A DNA stretch of 64,000 nucleotides from Runella slithyformis DSM 19594 (GCF_000218895.1 NC_015703.1:4787001-4851000), one strand, 5' to 3'; numbered from the stretch's first letter, positions 50,420 through 61,073 are shown. The notes: a model not told the origin generated them from the letters alone. A program made the numbers and translations.

Positions 50420-53400
50420 ATGATACACTCTTTACGTATTTCTGTTTTTTTGGTGAGCACCGTAGCTTGGCTACTGGCTTCCCCGCGACTTTCGGCCCAA
50501 TTACTGGCCTTTAACCAACAAACAGTCCCACGGCCGGAAGCGCAACCGCAATCGGGTAAAGTTTCACTGCGTGAGGCATTGATGCAGTATAAAAAGCAGT
50601 ACGGAATTGATATTTTATTTGAAGAAAAACTGTTGGAGGGAATTTCGATTTCAACGGCTCAACTCACCGGGAATGCCAATGCCGAGCGCAATTTGACGCA
50701 ATTGCTTCGTCCCTTAGGCTTACGTTTAAAAAGAGTAAATAAGGATACGTTTGTGATTGTTTCGACTAAAACGTTGCCCAAAGCGGCACCGCCGGAAACG
50801 CCCTCGCCGGCTGCTTCCACACCGTCACCGGTCGAGCGTCCGACCAATTTGACCGCGCAGGCAGTAACGCCCGGTAATTTTCTTCCCAACGGACAAAATT
50901 TGGCAAAGGTCGTAACGGGGGCCGTTATGAGCGAATCAGGGGAACGCCTGCCGGGTGTCAACGTGGTTATAAAAGGAACGCAGCGGGGCACTGCTACCGA
51001 CGAGAACGGAAATTTCAGAGTGGAAGTAGCCGATGATAACACGGTGTTGATATTCAGCTTTATCGGCTACGTCAAACAGGAAATATTGGTTGGAACCCGC
51101 ACAATAGTGAGCGTTTCGCTGAAAGCGGACGATATGTCATTGAACGAAGTGGTAGTAGTCGGCTATGGCGAGATAAAAAAAACAGATTTGACGGGAGCCG
51201 TGGCATCAGTGCAAACAAAAGACATTGTCAGGGCCAATCCTGTAGTGGCAGCAAGGGCTATTCAGGGACAGGTTGCCGGAGCAACCGTCACAAAATCAAG
51301 CAATAAGCCGGGAGCGGGGTATAGCATTACCATCAGAGGAGAAAATACGATCAATAACTCTACCGAGCCTTTGGTCGTTATTGACGGCTTGATGGGAGGA
51401 GACCTCAACAACCTGAATCCCAACGATATTCAATCAATGGATGTGTTGAAAGATGCATCCTCTACGGCTATTTACGGGGCTCGGGGTGCCAATGGTGTGA
51501 TCATCATTACCACCAAAAAGGGACTTTCGGGTAAGCCAAGGGTGAGTTATGATAGCTATGTTGGAATCAAAACACCCGCTCACGTGCCTCGCTTGATGAA
51601 TACCGAAGAATTTTATAAAGTGACCTTTACCGATAGAGTGTTGGAAGGGGCTACGGGTGCCACCTTTACCGCCGCCGAAACAGCCAATATCAATGCCGGA
51701 AAAACAACCGATTGGGTTGATTTGATTACCGCTCCCGGTATTCAAATGAGCCATAACATCAGCGTGTCGGGAGGAACTGAGAAAACCACCTATCGCTTCT
51801 CGGGCGGCTTTTTGAACGAAGACGGCAACGTGTTATATACAGGTTTCAAAAGATACAACTTAAACGCAGGGCTGGACAGTAAGTTGGGAGAACGCTTTAA
51901 GGTAGGTTTCACCACTTATTTGACCTACAGCGACCAAAATGTAGGCTCGGGCGAATCCCTGAGAAATGCTTATCGTGCCAGACCTACGGGTACTGTGTAT
52001 TATTCAGACCTCGCCAATCCGTCTGAAAACGGCGATTTGAATATTGATGGCTATGCTTTCTGGATGGGAATCAACGACAAGCAGGTAGGAAATCCATTGC
52101 TGGATATTGACCCCAAAACCTCCAAATTGCAAACGACTACCATGAATGCCATGGCCAATGCCTATGGAGAGGTAACATTGCTCAAAGGACTCACGTTTCG
52201 TTCATCGCTTTCGGCCTCTTATACTTCACAGCGTTTGGGCGACTTTAGGGGACAATGGTCAAAATCGCAGATCGGGGCAAAACCAAGAGCGCAATACGAC
52301 AACCGTACCATCGGAAATTATACCATTGACAACATTCTCAACTATACTTTAGACTTTGGAAAGCATAAAATCACCGCTACGGCGTTGCAAAGTGCTTTCT
52401 ATCAGCGAAATGAAGCGTATTCAATATCGGTAAGGGATTTGCCCTACGCTTCTGACTGGTATGCCCTGAATACGGCAGCGACCATTTCGGGAATTAACAG
52501 CTCACTGGTCGAGCGGTCTATTTTATCCTATATGGGCAGAATCAATTACTCCTTCAATGATAAATATTTACTGACCCTTACGGGGCGTTCAGACGGGGCT
52601 TCCCAATTGGCGGAAGGAAACAAATGGGCATTTTTCCCATCGGTAGCATTTGCCTGGCGATTGGGGGATGAGCCATTTATCAATAACCTGAATGTGTTTT
52701 CAAACCTGAAACTACGCCTGAGCTATGGGCAGGTGGGTAACTCAACTGTCAATCCGTACAGCACACAGGCGGGGTTGTTGAACACCGGCTATGATTTTGA
52801 CGGTACTGCTGCTTATGGCTTTGCCCCCCTAAATTTGGCTAACAAAGATTTGAGATGGGAGCGGAGCAAAGAATTGAACTTGGGGATTGACTTTGGGTTC
52901 TTTAAAAACCGCATTGCCGCTTCGCTCGAAATTTATAATCGAAAAACGGATGACTTAATCCTGAACCAAAAACTTCCTACTACGACGGGCTTTACGCAGG
53001 TGATTGCCAATGTGGGTAAAATTGAAAATAAAGGCGTGGAGCTAACGCTCAATACGGTGAATATCTCTAAACAGAATTTTAATTGGAATACCACCTTCGC
53101 CTTCACCAGAAACCAAAACAAGTTGCTGGAATTGTACGGCAACGGTCAGATGGCAGACAAAGGCAATAACCTTTTTGTCGGCTATCCGATCCGGGCTAAT
53201 TTTGATTTTCAATTTGACGGAATATGGCAAACCGCCGATAAAGACCCGGCGACCAAATACAAGCAGGTGCCCGGTTCTGTGCGGGTGGTGGATCAAAACA
53301 ATGACGGACAGATTTCGTCAACCGATGCCATTGATGATCGGGTGTATCTGGGTACGCAGCTTCCCAATTGGATCTTGGGAATTACCAATCGCTTTAAGTA

Positions 53401-53827
53401 CAAAAATGTTGATTTCTCATTCTTTACCTATTACCGCAATGGAGTACAATACAGAAACAACACGTTGGCAGGGACTTTTGGAGAAATAGGAAGTACGAGA
53501 TATAACAAATTGGCGGGCTTGGATTATTGGCGAAGCGACAATCCATCCAATACTTTTTTTGGCACCGTAGCGGCTAATCCTTATCGCAACGCCATTTTTT
53601 ACCAAGATGCAAGCTTCTTAAGAATCTCTGATATAACCTTGGGCTATACCTTGGGTAGCCGGGCGCTGAATAAGGTAAAAATGTCGAATGCACGTCTCTA
53701 TCTGCAAGTATTGAATCCATTTGTGTTCAGCAACTTTACCGGTTTTGACCCGGAATTCAATTCCGCTATTTTCCAGGATGATGTGCCGTCTGCTACCTAT
53801 TCCTTTGGCGTAAATATCAGTTTCTAA
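50420..53827 (+). CDS. SusC/RagA-type TonB-linked receptor with STN domain
   Basis: About 1135 residues from the ATG at 50420 (MIHSLRISVFLVSTVAWLLA, signal peptide); a TTG at 50396 overlapping the FecR stop would add 8 residues. Domains: an STN signalling domain at about 50-120, a proline-rich linker, and a carboxypeptidase-like domain at about 165-245 (ERLPGVNVVIKGTQRGTATD). A TonB-box region (LNEVVVVGYG), a plug (RGENTINNSTEPLVVIDGLM, DASSTAIYGARGANGVIII) and a barrel ending SFGVNISF follow. Nutrient uptake of an oligosaccharide or glycan is the usual function; the STN domain links it to the sigma/FecR pair upstream. Confidence 0.96.
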   Translation: MIHSLRISVFLVSTVAWLLASPRLSAQLLAFNQQTVPRPEAQPQSGKVSLREALMQYKKQYGIDILFEEKLLEGISISTAQLTGNANAERNLTQLLRPLGLRLKRVNKDTFVIVSTKTLPKAAPPETPSPAASTPSPVERPTNLTAQAVTPGNFLPNGQNLAKVVTGAVMSESGERLPGVNVVIKGTQRGTATDENGNFRVEVADDNTVLIFSFIGYVKQEILVGTRTIVSVSLKADDMSLNEVVVVGYGEIKKTDLTGAVASVQTKDIVRANPVVAARAIQGQVAGATVTKSSNKPGAGYSITIRGENTINNSTEPLVVIDGLMGGDLNNLNPNDIQSMDVLKDASSTAIYGARGANGVIIITTKKGLSGKPRVSYDSYVGIKTPAHVPRLMNTEEFYKVTFTDRVLEGATGATFTAAETANINAGKTTDWVDLITAPGIQMSHNISVSGGTEKTTYRFSGGFLNEDGNVLYTGFKRYNLNAGLDSKLGERFKVGFTTYLTYSDQNVGSGESLRNAYRARPTGTVYYSDLANPSENGDLNIDGYAFWMGINDKQVGNPLLDIDPKTSKLQTTTMNAMANAYGEVTLLKGLTFRSSLSASYTSQRLGDFRGQWSKSQIGAKPRAQYDNRTIGNYTIDNILNYTLDFGKHKITATALQSAFYQRNEAYSISVRDLPYASDWYALNTAATISGINSSLVERSILSYMGRINYSFNDKYLLTLTGRSDGASQLAEGNKWAFFPSVAFAWRLGDEPFINNLNVFSNLKLRLSYGQVGNSTVNPYSTQAGLLNTGYDFDGTAAYGFAPLNLANKDLRWERSKELNLGIDFGFFKNRIAASLEIYNRKTDDLILNQKLPTTTGFTQVIANVGKIENKGVELTLNTVNISKQNFNWNTTFAFTRNQNKLLELYGNGQMADKGNNLFVGYPIRANFDFQFDGIWQTADKDPATKYKQVPGSVRVVDQNNDGQISSTDAIDDRVYLGTQLPNWILGITNRFKYKNVDFSFFTYYRNGVQYRNNTLAGTFGEIGSTRYNKLAGLDYWRSDNPSNTFFGTVAANPYRNAIFYQDASFLRISDITLGYTLGSRALNKVKMSNARLYLQVLNPFVFSNFTGFDPEFNSAIFQDDVPSATYSFGVNISF

Positions 53828-53850
53828 CCTTGACTGTAATCAGAAAAATA

Positions 53851-55713
53851 ATGAAATCAATAAATAAAATACGACTTACATCGGTGGCAGTTGCCTTTAT
53901 GAGCGTTTTTGCCGCGGGTTGTGAAAAAGATTTTTTGGTTGAAAAACCCGTTACGACCCTGACCACTGACGTTTACTACAAAACAGAAGCCGGGTTTGAA
54001 GATTTGGTACGTTCGTGTTATCCACTCTTAAGAAATATCCACCAAAATAGAATTTTGGTGTTGCAGGGAACCGATATTTTTACCGCCCAAGGCGGTTGGA
54101 ATCCTTCGGCCGTTACCGGAAAAGAGAATGTGCCCAGTCTCTTTGATGTCTATAATGCGGAGTTTAATGCAAATTTGGCGGATATTCAACGGCTTTGGCA
54201 GCTTTTGTATGCCGAAATCGCCAGAACCAATGCCGTCATCACTCGCGCCAATGACATTACGACAATGGCACCGGCATTGAAAGATACGCGGATTTCGGAA
54301 GCCAAATTTTTGCGGGCATTGTGTTTGTTTTACGCCGTTCAGCAGTGGGGGGATATTCCAATGCCATTGGCAGAAATCACTACACCGAGCAAAGATTTTC
54401 CAAGAGTACCTTCGGCAGAAGTTTATAAACAAATCATCGCTGATTTACTGGAGTGCGAGGTAAAACTACCCGTTACAGCTTCTAATTATGGGCGAATTCA
54501 ACGGGGGGCTGCTCAATTTCTGTTGTCTAGAGTATACCTCACCAGAGGTTGGAATTACAACAATGCGTTGGGCGGCTCAAATGCTGATTTTGATATGGCC
54601 TTACAATATGCTGATAAAGTAATTGAGGCCTTCCCTCTGGCTGCAAATTACAGCGACTTATTTCCCAAGCGGTCAAACAATCCCCTGACGCAATACACGG
54701 GCGCTCAAAATGATAAAAATGCGGAAATTATCTTCGCGGTTCAGTACAATTCAGACGTATTGACCAATAAAACAGATGCCGCTTTTACGCAAGACCCTGC
54801 CGGGGGCAATGACCTGCACTCAAAGTTTGGCCCCAGCGGCGAAGGATTTGTCGGTACAAAGGGCCGTACAAGCGACTATAACCGTTGTTTGGGTACCCAT
54901 CAGGTTACGCCGGCCGGTTACCGCTTTTTTGATCCGGACAACGACACCCGCTACGCCCACAATTTTGTGAGTGTTGGGTACGCGCTTACGGCAGTAAAGG
55001 ATTACCGCCCGTTACCGTTGAGCAACCCCGCATTGCGAATTACCTTTGCCGTGGGAGATACCGTGATGATTGCCAGACCGTGGAATAAACCGGCCACTAC
55101 ATTGGCTGAAAGAGGCATTGATTTGGGTGGAAAGAAAAATTATGCGGTGGTCAATGCCGATGAATATGGCGGTGGGTATCCCATTGACAATTCGGGCCTG
55201 AACATTCAGCCGCCGCTGATGTGGAAATTCTGGCAGCCGGGCATTCCTTACGGTGATGCCTTCGGTACGTTTAACGAATGTGTTTTCAGAGCGGCCGAAG
55301 CTTATCTGATTGCGGCAGAAGCCATCGTGAAAGGGGCGAAAAACGGTAAATTGGGCGGTGCCGAGGTGTATTACAACCGAGTATTGGACCGCGCTTTGGG
55401 TGTCAAAAAAGGAACTGACCCTAGATGTGCCGCCGTGCCGGAAGACCAAAAATCATTGGCAACGGCCTCGTACAGAGCTACTGCCGCCAATATCACCGTT
55501 GACTTGATTTTGGACGAAAGAGCCCGAGAATTGATGGGGGAATACAGCCGATGGTTTGATTTGAAACGTACCGGGAAGTTGGTCGAACGTGTCAAAAAAT
55601 ATAACCCTTGGGTGAAAGGGCAATCTATTTCAGCGATTCATCATTTAAGACCGATACCGCAAAGTGAAATTGATTTGTCGTTCCCTAAAATGACCCAAAA
55701 TCCCGGCTATTAG
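53851..55713 (+). CDS. SusD/RagB-type nutrient-binding lipoprotein
   Basis: 620 residues from the ATG at 53851; a TTG at 53830 is in frame but MKSINKIRLTSVAVAFMSVF is the better signal peptide, with lipobox AAGC. TPR-type helices and SusD landmarks: YYKTEAGFEDLVRSCYPLLR, FLRALCLFYAVQQWGDIPMP, and C-terminal LILDERARELMGEYSRWFDL with LRPIPQSEIDL. Surface lid of the SusC channel that binds the substrate. It follows susC by 23 bases. The substrate is unknown, but the downstream DUF1080 protein suggests a glycan. Confidence 0.96.
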   Translation: MKSINKIRLTSVAVAFMSVFAAGCEKDFLVEKPVTTLTTDVYYKTEAGFEDLVRSCYPLLRNIHQNRILVLQGTDIFTAQGGWNPSAVTGKENVPSLFDVYNAEFNANLADIQRLWQLLYAEIARTNAVITRANDITTMAPALKDTRISEAKFLRALCLFYAVQQWGDIPMPLAEITTPSKDFPRVPSAEVYKQIIADLLECEVKLPVTASNYGRIQRGAAQFLLSRVYLTRGWNYNNALGGSNADFDMALQYADKVIEAFPLAANYSDLFPKRSNNPLTQYTGAQNDKNAEIIFAVQYNSDVLTNKTDAAFTQDPAGGNDLHSKFGPSGEGFVGTKGRTSDYNRCLGTHQVTPAGYRFFDPDNDTRYAHNFVSVGYALTAVKDYRPLPLSNPALRITFAVGDTVMIARPWNKPATTLAERGIDLGGKKNYAVVNADEYGGGYPIDNSGLNIQPPLMWKFWQPGIPYGDAFGTFNECVFRAAEAYLIAAEAIVKGAKNGKLGGAEVYYNRVLDRALGVKKGTDPRCAAVPEDQKSLATASYRATAANITVDLILDERARELMGEYSRWFDLKRTGKLVERVKKYNPWVKGQSISAIHHLRPIPQSEIDLSFPKMTQNPGY

Positions 55714-55731
55714 AAATTAACTTATTCCCAA

Positions 55732-55761
55732 AGAAAGAGAAGAGATTCTTCTTCTCTTTCT
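55732..55761 (+). terminator. Hairpin after the susCD genes
   Basis: AGAAAGAGAAGA (55732-55743) pairs with TCTTCTCTTTCT (55750-55761) across a short loop, 12 bp. It lacks a long U-run. Confidence 0.55.
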
Positions 55762-55952
55762 CTATTCAATACCCAAAAATAGCCCAAATACTTTCCGTGG
55801 TGTGTAGACACAGACCACGAGAAAAAGGTCACGGCAAAGTTTAATCGAACCGTTTTAAGGCCATTGCCCGGGTTTTCACAGGTAAATTTCAGTTAGGTTT
55901 TAGACAAACAATTCTTTGTTTACCATACCCTTTAATTTTACTCAAAAAAACA

Positions 55953-57317
55953 ATGAAATTCCTTCATTTACTTTGCGCAATTGCCCTTCTTTCCTTCAAC
56001 TCCTTTGCCCAATGGAAAGACCTTTTTAACGGAAAAGATTTAAAAGGTTGGGTAAAGAAAAACGGCAATGCCGAATACAAAATCGTCAATAACACCATTG
56101 TGGGTGTTTCTCAACTCAATACCCCTAATTCATTTTTGTGTACCGAACAGATCTACGGTGATTTTGTATTGGAACTGGACGTAAAAGTGGATGCCGGGCT
56201 AAACTCCGGTATCCAAATCAGAAGCATCAGCGACCCCTCCGTTATGGCCGGAAAAGTACACGGTTATCAGGTCGAGATCGACCCCGGCGACCGGGCTTGG
56301 TCGGGTGGTATTTTCGACGAAGGGCGTAACGGATGGCTGTATCCGTTGTCGGTAAATCCTAAAGGCCAAAAAGCGTTTAAAATGGGGCAATGGAATAAAT
56401 ACCACATCGAAGCCATCGGCAACAGCATTAAAACCTGGATAAACGGTATTCCGTGTACCAATCTTTTGGACCCTCAAACCGCTCGCGGATTTATTGCATT
56501 GCAGGTACATCAAATCAAACGAGAAGAGCAGGTAGGGCTGACGGTTCAATGGAAAAACATCAGAATCGCGACCGATAACCTGAAAGAGGTCGTTATCAAG
56601 GGAGGCGAAGAAGCGCCCGAAATTAGCTATTTAATTAATCAACTCTCTGAAAATGAGCAAAGAAAAGGCTGGCGTTTGCTGTGGGACGGTAAAACCACGA
56701 ATGGCTGGCGATTGGCTAATGATGATAAGTTTCCAACGGTAGGATGGGCCATTCAGGACGGGGTATTGAAGGTATTGGGTACGAAAAAAGATACCTTGCT
56801 AAAAAGCGGAGACATCATTACCGACAAAGAATTTTCCAACTTTGAACTCGAAATGGATTTTAAAGTAAACACCGGCGGCAACAGTGGATTGAAGTATTTT
56901 GTGGTGGAAGACCGCACCAAAAAGCCGGGCACGGGTTTAGGCCCTGAGTTTCAGATTCTCGACGATAAAGTACACCCTGATGCCAAAATGGGTGTGGGCG
57001 GCAATCGTACCACGGCGTCGTTGTATGACTTAATCACTGCCGAAAACCTATCAGAAGGCAGCAAAGAAAAACGCATGAACGCGCCCGGCAAATGGAACAA
57101 ATTGCGACTGGTAGTAAAAGACGGTCATGTAGAACATTGGCTCAACAATCTCAAAATGGTGGAGTACGACCGTTATTCGCAGATATTCCGCAATCTTGTG
57201 GCCAAGAGTAAATACAATACTTATCCCAATTTTGCACAGGTTCCTTCAGGACATATTCTTTTGCAGGATCATGGCGATGAAGTACATTTCAGAAGTATTA
57301 AAATCAGAGAGTTTTAG
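55953..57317 (+). CDS. Secreted protein with two DUF1080 (3-keto-disaccharide hydrolase-like) domains
   Basis: 454 residues: signal peptide (cleavage near NSFAQ), first DUF1080 jelly-roll at about 20-205 (WKDLFNGKDLKGWVKKNG, LDVKVDAGLNSGIQIRS, WNKYHIEAIGNSIKTWING). The second is at about 240-452 (GWRLLWDGKTTNGW, MDFKVNTGGNSGLKYF, WNKLRLVVKDGHVEHWLN). The family has concanavalin-like beta sandwiches and includes 3-keto-glucoside hydrolases and carbohydrate-binding proteins. Position right after susCD suggests it acts on the same glycan. The hairpin before it may make it a separate transcript. Confidence 0.88.
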   Translation: MKFLHLLCAIALLSFNSFAQWKDLFNGKDLKGWVKKNGNAEYKIVNNTIVGVSQLNTPNSFLCTEQIYGDFVLELDVKVDAGLNSGIQIRSISDPSVMAGKVHGYQVEIDPGDRAWSGGIFDEGRNGWLYPLSVNPKGQKAFKMGQWNKYHIEAIGNSIKTWINGIPCTNLLDPQTARGFIALQVHQIKREEQVGLTVQWKNIRIATDNLKEVVIKGGEEAPEISYLINQLSENEQRKGWRLLWDGKTTNGWRLANDDKFPTVGWAIQDGVLKVLGTKKDTLLKSGDIITDKEFSNFELEMDFKVNTGGNSGLKYFVVEDRTKKPGTGLGPEFQILDDKVHPDAKMGVGGNRTTASLYDLITAENLSEGSKEKRMNAPGKWNKLRLVVKDGHVEHWLNNLKMVEYDRYSQIFRNLVAKSKYNTYPNFAQVPSGHILLQDHGDEVHFRSIKIREF

Positions 57318-57385
57318 TTTCGAAGCGTCAGCTCAACCAATTTATCGTTTATGAGGCGGAAAAACCGATTGTGTTACTCTTTTGA

Positions 57386-59830
57386 TTACAACCTCATAGG
57401 TTTGTTGTCGTTGCCAAAATTGTACGTTAAGGATAAAAACGGAGCATTCAAAATAGTAAGTTCATACGTTTTGAAACCTGTACCTTCCCCCTGAATAAAC
57501 AGTGAATATTGATTGCGTCTACCGTACAAATTATAAATAGATACCACCCAGTCGCCGTGCCATTTGCCTTGTTTTTCGCGGGGGTTATGAATGTGCCATG
57601 AAAGGTCTGCGCGGTGATAGTCTTTGATGCGGTCATTGTTACGCTCGGCAAAATAAGGCACAAAACGCCCATCGTTGCGAAGCAAGCCCGTAGGGGCCGT
57701 AAAAGGTCGTCCCGTGGCGTAGGTAAATGTGAAAGAAAAGGTGTGATACTTGTTGGGGCTGACCGTGAGCGACAAATTGAGGCTGTGAGGACGGTCAAAA
57801 TTAGCAGGATATGGCCGCCCGCCATTGATGCGCTCGTTAAACCCCAATCCTTCATTTATTTGATTGAACACTCGCGAGTAGGTATAACTTATCCAACCCG
57901 TAACTTCCCCTTTTTTGCGGGCGGTCATGATTTCAAAACCATACGCTTGGCTTTTGCCTTGCAGCAGTTGGGTTTCTACGTTGTTGCGCAGCAGAAAATC
58001 TGCACCGGGCTTATAATCTACAATGTTTTGGGTGCTACGCACGTAGCCTTCGAGCGATAGTTCGTAAATATTGCCGTAAAAATTTTGAAAATAACCCGCC
58101 GTCCAAAGTTGGCTTATTTGCGGTTTTATGTTGGCATCGCTGGTTTTCCAACGCGAGGTAGGCAACGGGGTGGTGGTATTGGTAATGACCTGCAAATACT
58201 GTCGCATAAGGTTGTACCCCACTTTTAAGGAAGTGCGTTGACCTTGGCCCAGTGCTTGCCGCAAGCCCAGGCGCGGCTCGAAACCCCCATAAGTTTGGAT
58301 GATTTCGTTGGACTCAAAAGTGCGCTCAGTTAGTATTTCGGACTCATCGCGTACACTTTGGGGACGGTAATAGCGCACGTTGGCGGGGCCGAGATTCACA
58401 AAATGGGAGTAGCGCGTACCGACTGAAAGGGTAGTTTTACTGCCCAATTTTATCTCATCTTCGATGTGAAGGGCGGCTTCTATGGCATTTTCGGTAGGCA
58501 GCACAATGGGCGTAATAGTCGCGTTGCTGCCCGGGTTTAGCTCGCCTGGAGCAATGCGGTAGTGTGTAACGCTGCCGCCCAGTTCTATTTTTTGGTTTTT
58601 GTTGGGCAAATAATTTAAATTAATCTTTACTTGTCGCTGCAATACAGCAGATCCAACGGTAATCCTATTGTCGGAGTCTATCTCGGGCAACGCAGTCTGA
58701 GGTTGATAATTGCTGTACACGCCCACCACTTGCAAGTCTAATTTTTGGCCAAACGAATGGTACCACTTGCCCGAAAAATTAAGTGTTTTGAAACTAAACT
58801 GTGACGATGAAGCCGGAATATCATTGATGCTGCCAAGTGCCTCAGTTTGAAAAAAATCGTAATTGGCATAGCTCGACAGCGTGATGGTGTTGCGTGAATT
58901 GAAGCGGTAAAACATTTTGACCACACCATCGGCAAAGTTGCCCCGAATGTTGCGGGTACGCGGTGGCCCTAGTCTAAACCAAAAATCATTGAACGAAGCG
59001 CGGCCCGACACCAAAACGGCCAATTTACCCTTGATAAGCGGTATTTCGGTGGTGAGGCGGTTGGAAACAGGCCCAATACCGCCCTGCAACTTGAAAGTTT
59101 CGACATTGGGGTTGGCCATCGAAATATCCAACACAGCTGCTGCGCGGCCCCCATAACGGGCGGGCGTGGTGCCTTTGTATAAATCCAAAGCAGCTACAGC
59201 ATCGGGTGGAAACACAGAAAATAGTCCAAACAAGTGCGTGGGGTTTAAGATGGGGGTATCGTCGAGCAAGATGAGGTTTTGATCTACTGTGCCACCGCGT
59301 ACGTTTACGCCGTTGGAAGCCTCCCCCACCGACGTAACGCCCGGCAGCAGTTGCAGACTTCGCATAACGTCCACTTCGCCCATCATAGCGGGCAGTTTTT
59401 TGATAGTTTTGATGCTCAATTGCGCCACCCCCAAAATAGGTTTGGTGATGTTTTGATCTACAGCCTGTGTGGTTATTACTACTTCTTCCAACTCATTGGC
59501 TGTTTGAATGATACGAATATTCAGTACTGTATCGCGGGAAACAGCAAACTGCGTACGGAATGCCCGGTAGCCCATTCGATTGATGATAACCGAATGTGTA
59601 CCTACGGGAAGTTTATAGGAAAAATAGCCTGCCGTGTCAGTAACAATACCTACTTTACCAAAGTTAATCAGCAAATTGGCAGTAGGTACGGGCTGCCCTG
59701 TGACAGAATCGCGTACGGTACCGCTTACTTCGCAGAGCTTAATGGTTTTTTTCTGGGCATAACTTTGGTGCAATAAACCTACCAATATCCATAAAATAAC
59801 GCTGCTGATTTTGATAGAGTTAAAAGTCAT
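57386..59830 (-). CDS. TonB-dependent receptor with carboxypeptidase-regulatory-like domain
   Basis: 814 residues: signal peptide (cleavage after HQSYAQ), carboxypeptidase-like domain at about 30-110 (VSGTVRDSVTGQPVPTANLL), TonB-box-like ELEEVVITTQ. The plug contains RGGTVDQNLILLDDTPILN and TPARYGGRAAAVLDISMANP, followed by a barrel. The same plug wording as the receptor at 16612 (RGGGPDQNLILLDE, GFPARYGGR) shows that both belong to one subfamily. It is the last gene of a minus-strand operon after two DUF4249 lipoproteins. Substrate unknown. Confidence 0.93.
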   Translation of the reverse strand: MTFNSIKISSVILWILVGLLHQSYAQKKTIKLCEVSGTVRDSVTGQPVPTANLLINFGKVGIVTDTAGYFSYKLPVGTHSVIINRMGYRAFRTQFAVSRDTVLNIRIIQTANELEEVVITTQAVDQNITKPILGVAQLSIKTIKKLPAMMGEVDVMRSLQLLPGVTSVGEASNGVNVRGGTVDQNLILLDDTPILNPTHLFGLFSVFPPDAVAALDLYKGTTPARYGGRAAAVLDISMANPNVETFKLQGGIGPVSNRLTTEIPLIKGKLAVLVSGRASFNDFWFRLGPPRTRNIRGNFADGVVKMFYRFNSRNTITLSSYANYDFFQTEALGSINDIPASSSQFSFKTLNFSGKWYHSFGQKLDLQVVGVYSNYQPQTALPEIDSDNRITVGSAVLQRQVKINLNYLPNKNQKIELGGSVTHYRIAPGELNPGSNATITPIVLPTENAIEAALHIEDEIKLGSKTTLSVGTRYSHFVNLGPANVRYYRPQSVRDESEILTERTFESNEIIQTYGGFEPRLGLRQALGQGQRTSLKVGYNLMRQYLQVITNTTTPLPTSRWKTSDANIKPQISQLWTAGYFQNFYGNIYELSLEGYVRSTQNIVDYKPGADFLLRNNVETQLLQGKSQAYGFEIMTARKKGEVTGWISYTYSRVFNQINEGLGFNERINGGRPYPANFDRPHSLNLSLTVSPNKYHTFSFTFTYATGRPFTAPTGLLRNDGRFVPYFAERNNDRIKDYHRADLSWHIHNPREKQGKWHGDWVVSIYNLYGRRNQYSLFIQGEGTGFKTYELTILNAPFLSLTYNFGNDNKPMRL

Positions 59831-59885
59831 AGATTTGATTGAATGTTGAATGAATGATTGATTAAATATTTTCCCTTACCCTTAA

Positions 59886-61073
59886 TTAAAACCGCCAACC
59901 TTCGGGCGGGGCAATGAACCGATTGGGCGCAGCCAAACAACCTTCTTGGACTCCAACGAAACTTGGTGAACGGCCTTTGGGCAGCATTGTTATTCGTCGA
60001 GCCCCCGATTGGTTGCGGTCTATCCAAATGGTAGCTTTGACAGTATTTACTGCCGCAAAATAACCCAAAACTGGTTCTTCGGGGTTATTTACATTGCGAA
60101 TGTTACCCACAGGCGGAGCAGGAGCTACGTCGGTGAGTGTACCCGTGCCTTCGGTTTGTTGCCTAATGAGATTCAAATACCTGTAAACCGCAGGGCTGAT
60201 GCTAATTTGCTCAATTTGGAGCAATGCTCCCGCATTTTCTACATAAAATGGTACTTGCCGCAATGGTCTTTTTGAATTTAAACTGCCATTGACGAGCGCG
60301 TCAGAAAAAATATTGAGTTTTGCGTCAAAAAATACCTCCCAGCATGGACGGTCGCAGGGAAGATCTCTGACGACAGGCAGTGCAGTCTCGAAACTGCCTG
60401 TTCGAGGGGGCTCGGGAGCAGGCGGGGCGCATTGTTGAAACATGTCATTCCATATACAAGAACGGCAAATGCGCTGACGTTCGTAAAGGAAAGTACGCCA
60501 TTGGTAAAAGTTAGCTTCTTGGGCATTGTCTTGAAAATCTACCGATACATCTACAGTCGAGACAACGGTGTTTCCGACGGCATCTTTGAGTCCACCTTGG
60601 TTAAAATCGGCATAGACCTTTTGAATAGGCGGAGCTGCTACCATCTTTTCGAGCGACGACTCATAGGTGCGCCCGTCGGTGAAGCGAATAATCAGCCGAT
60701 AAGACACCCCCACCCGCGCCCGAAAAGTAGCGGGGGCTTCGTAGCGGCCTTGCGTCAGCCCCGACTCACGCAAAGGAATGATGATGTTATTGTTGGTATT
60801 GCCAAACCTGTCGCTGGTAAATAGCTGCACGTTTGCCCCTCTAATGGGCTGCGAAAACTCTGTTCCTTGCGTAGAACGCGACTGCACCACGGTTACAAAA
60901 AAGGGGTCTTGATCGGTCAAGATACCATCTATTTTAATCAAGTTACTGTTGAAATCATACGTTTTTTTAACAGGGTCAATACAAGAAGTAATGAGTAAAA
61001 TGCAACAAAGCGTAAAAAATTGACCTGTTGAAAGTATTTTCTCAAAAAAACACTCAAGAATAGACATTTGCAT
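59886..61073 (-). CDS. DUF4249-family lipoprotein (tandem paralogue 2)
   Basis: 395 residues with a lipoprotein signal (lipobox ITSC). Beta-rich N-terminal domain: LIKIDGILTDQDPFFVTVVQ, QGTEFSQPIRGANVQLF, SGLTQGRYEAPATF. A cysteine-rich insert follows (about 200-245, RICRSC..QQC..LPCDRPCWEVF). The C-terminus ends APPEGWRF. It is highly similar to the protein encoded just upstream (61170-62330), so this is a tandem duplication. It probably works with the adjacent TonB receptor at the outer membrane. Confidence 0.85.
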   Translation of the reverse strand: MQMSILECFFEKILSTGQFFTLCCILLITSCIDPVKKTYDFNSNLIKIDGILTDQDPFFVTVVQSRSTQGTEFSQPIRGANVQLFTSDRFGNTNNNIIIPLRESGLTQGRYEAPATFRARVGVSYRLIIRFTDGRTYESSLEKMVAAPPIQKVYADFNQGGLKDAVGNTVVSTVDVSVDFQDNAQEANFYQWRTFLYERQRICRSCIWNDMFQQCAPPAPEPPRTGSFETALPVVRDLPCDRPCWEVFFDAKLNIFSDALVNGSLNSKRPLRQVPFYVENAGALLQIEQISISPAVYRYLNLIRQQTEGTGTLTDVAPAPPVGNIRNVNNPEEPVLGYFAAVNTVKATIWIDRNQSGARRITMLPKGRSPSFVGVQEGCLAAPNRFIAPPEGWRF

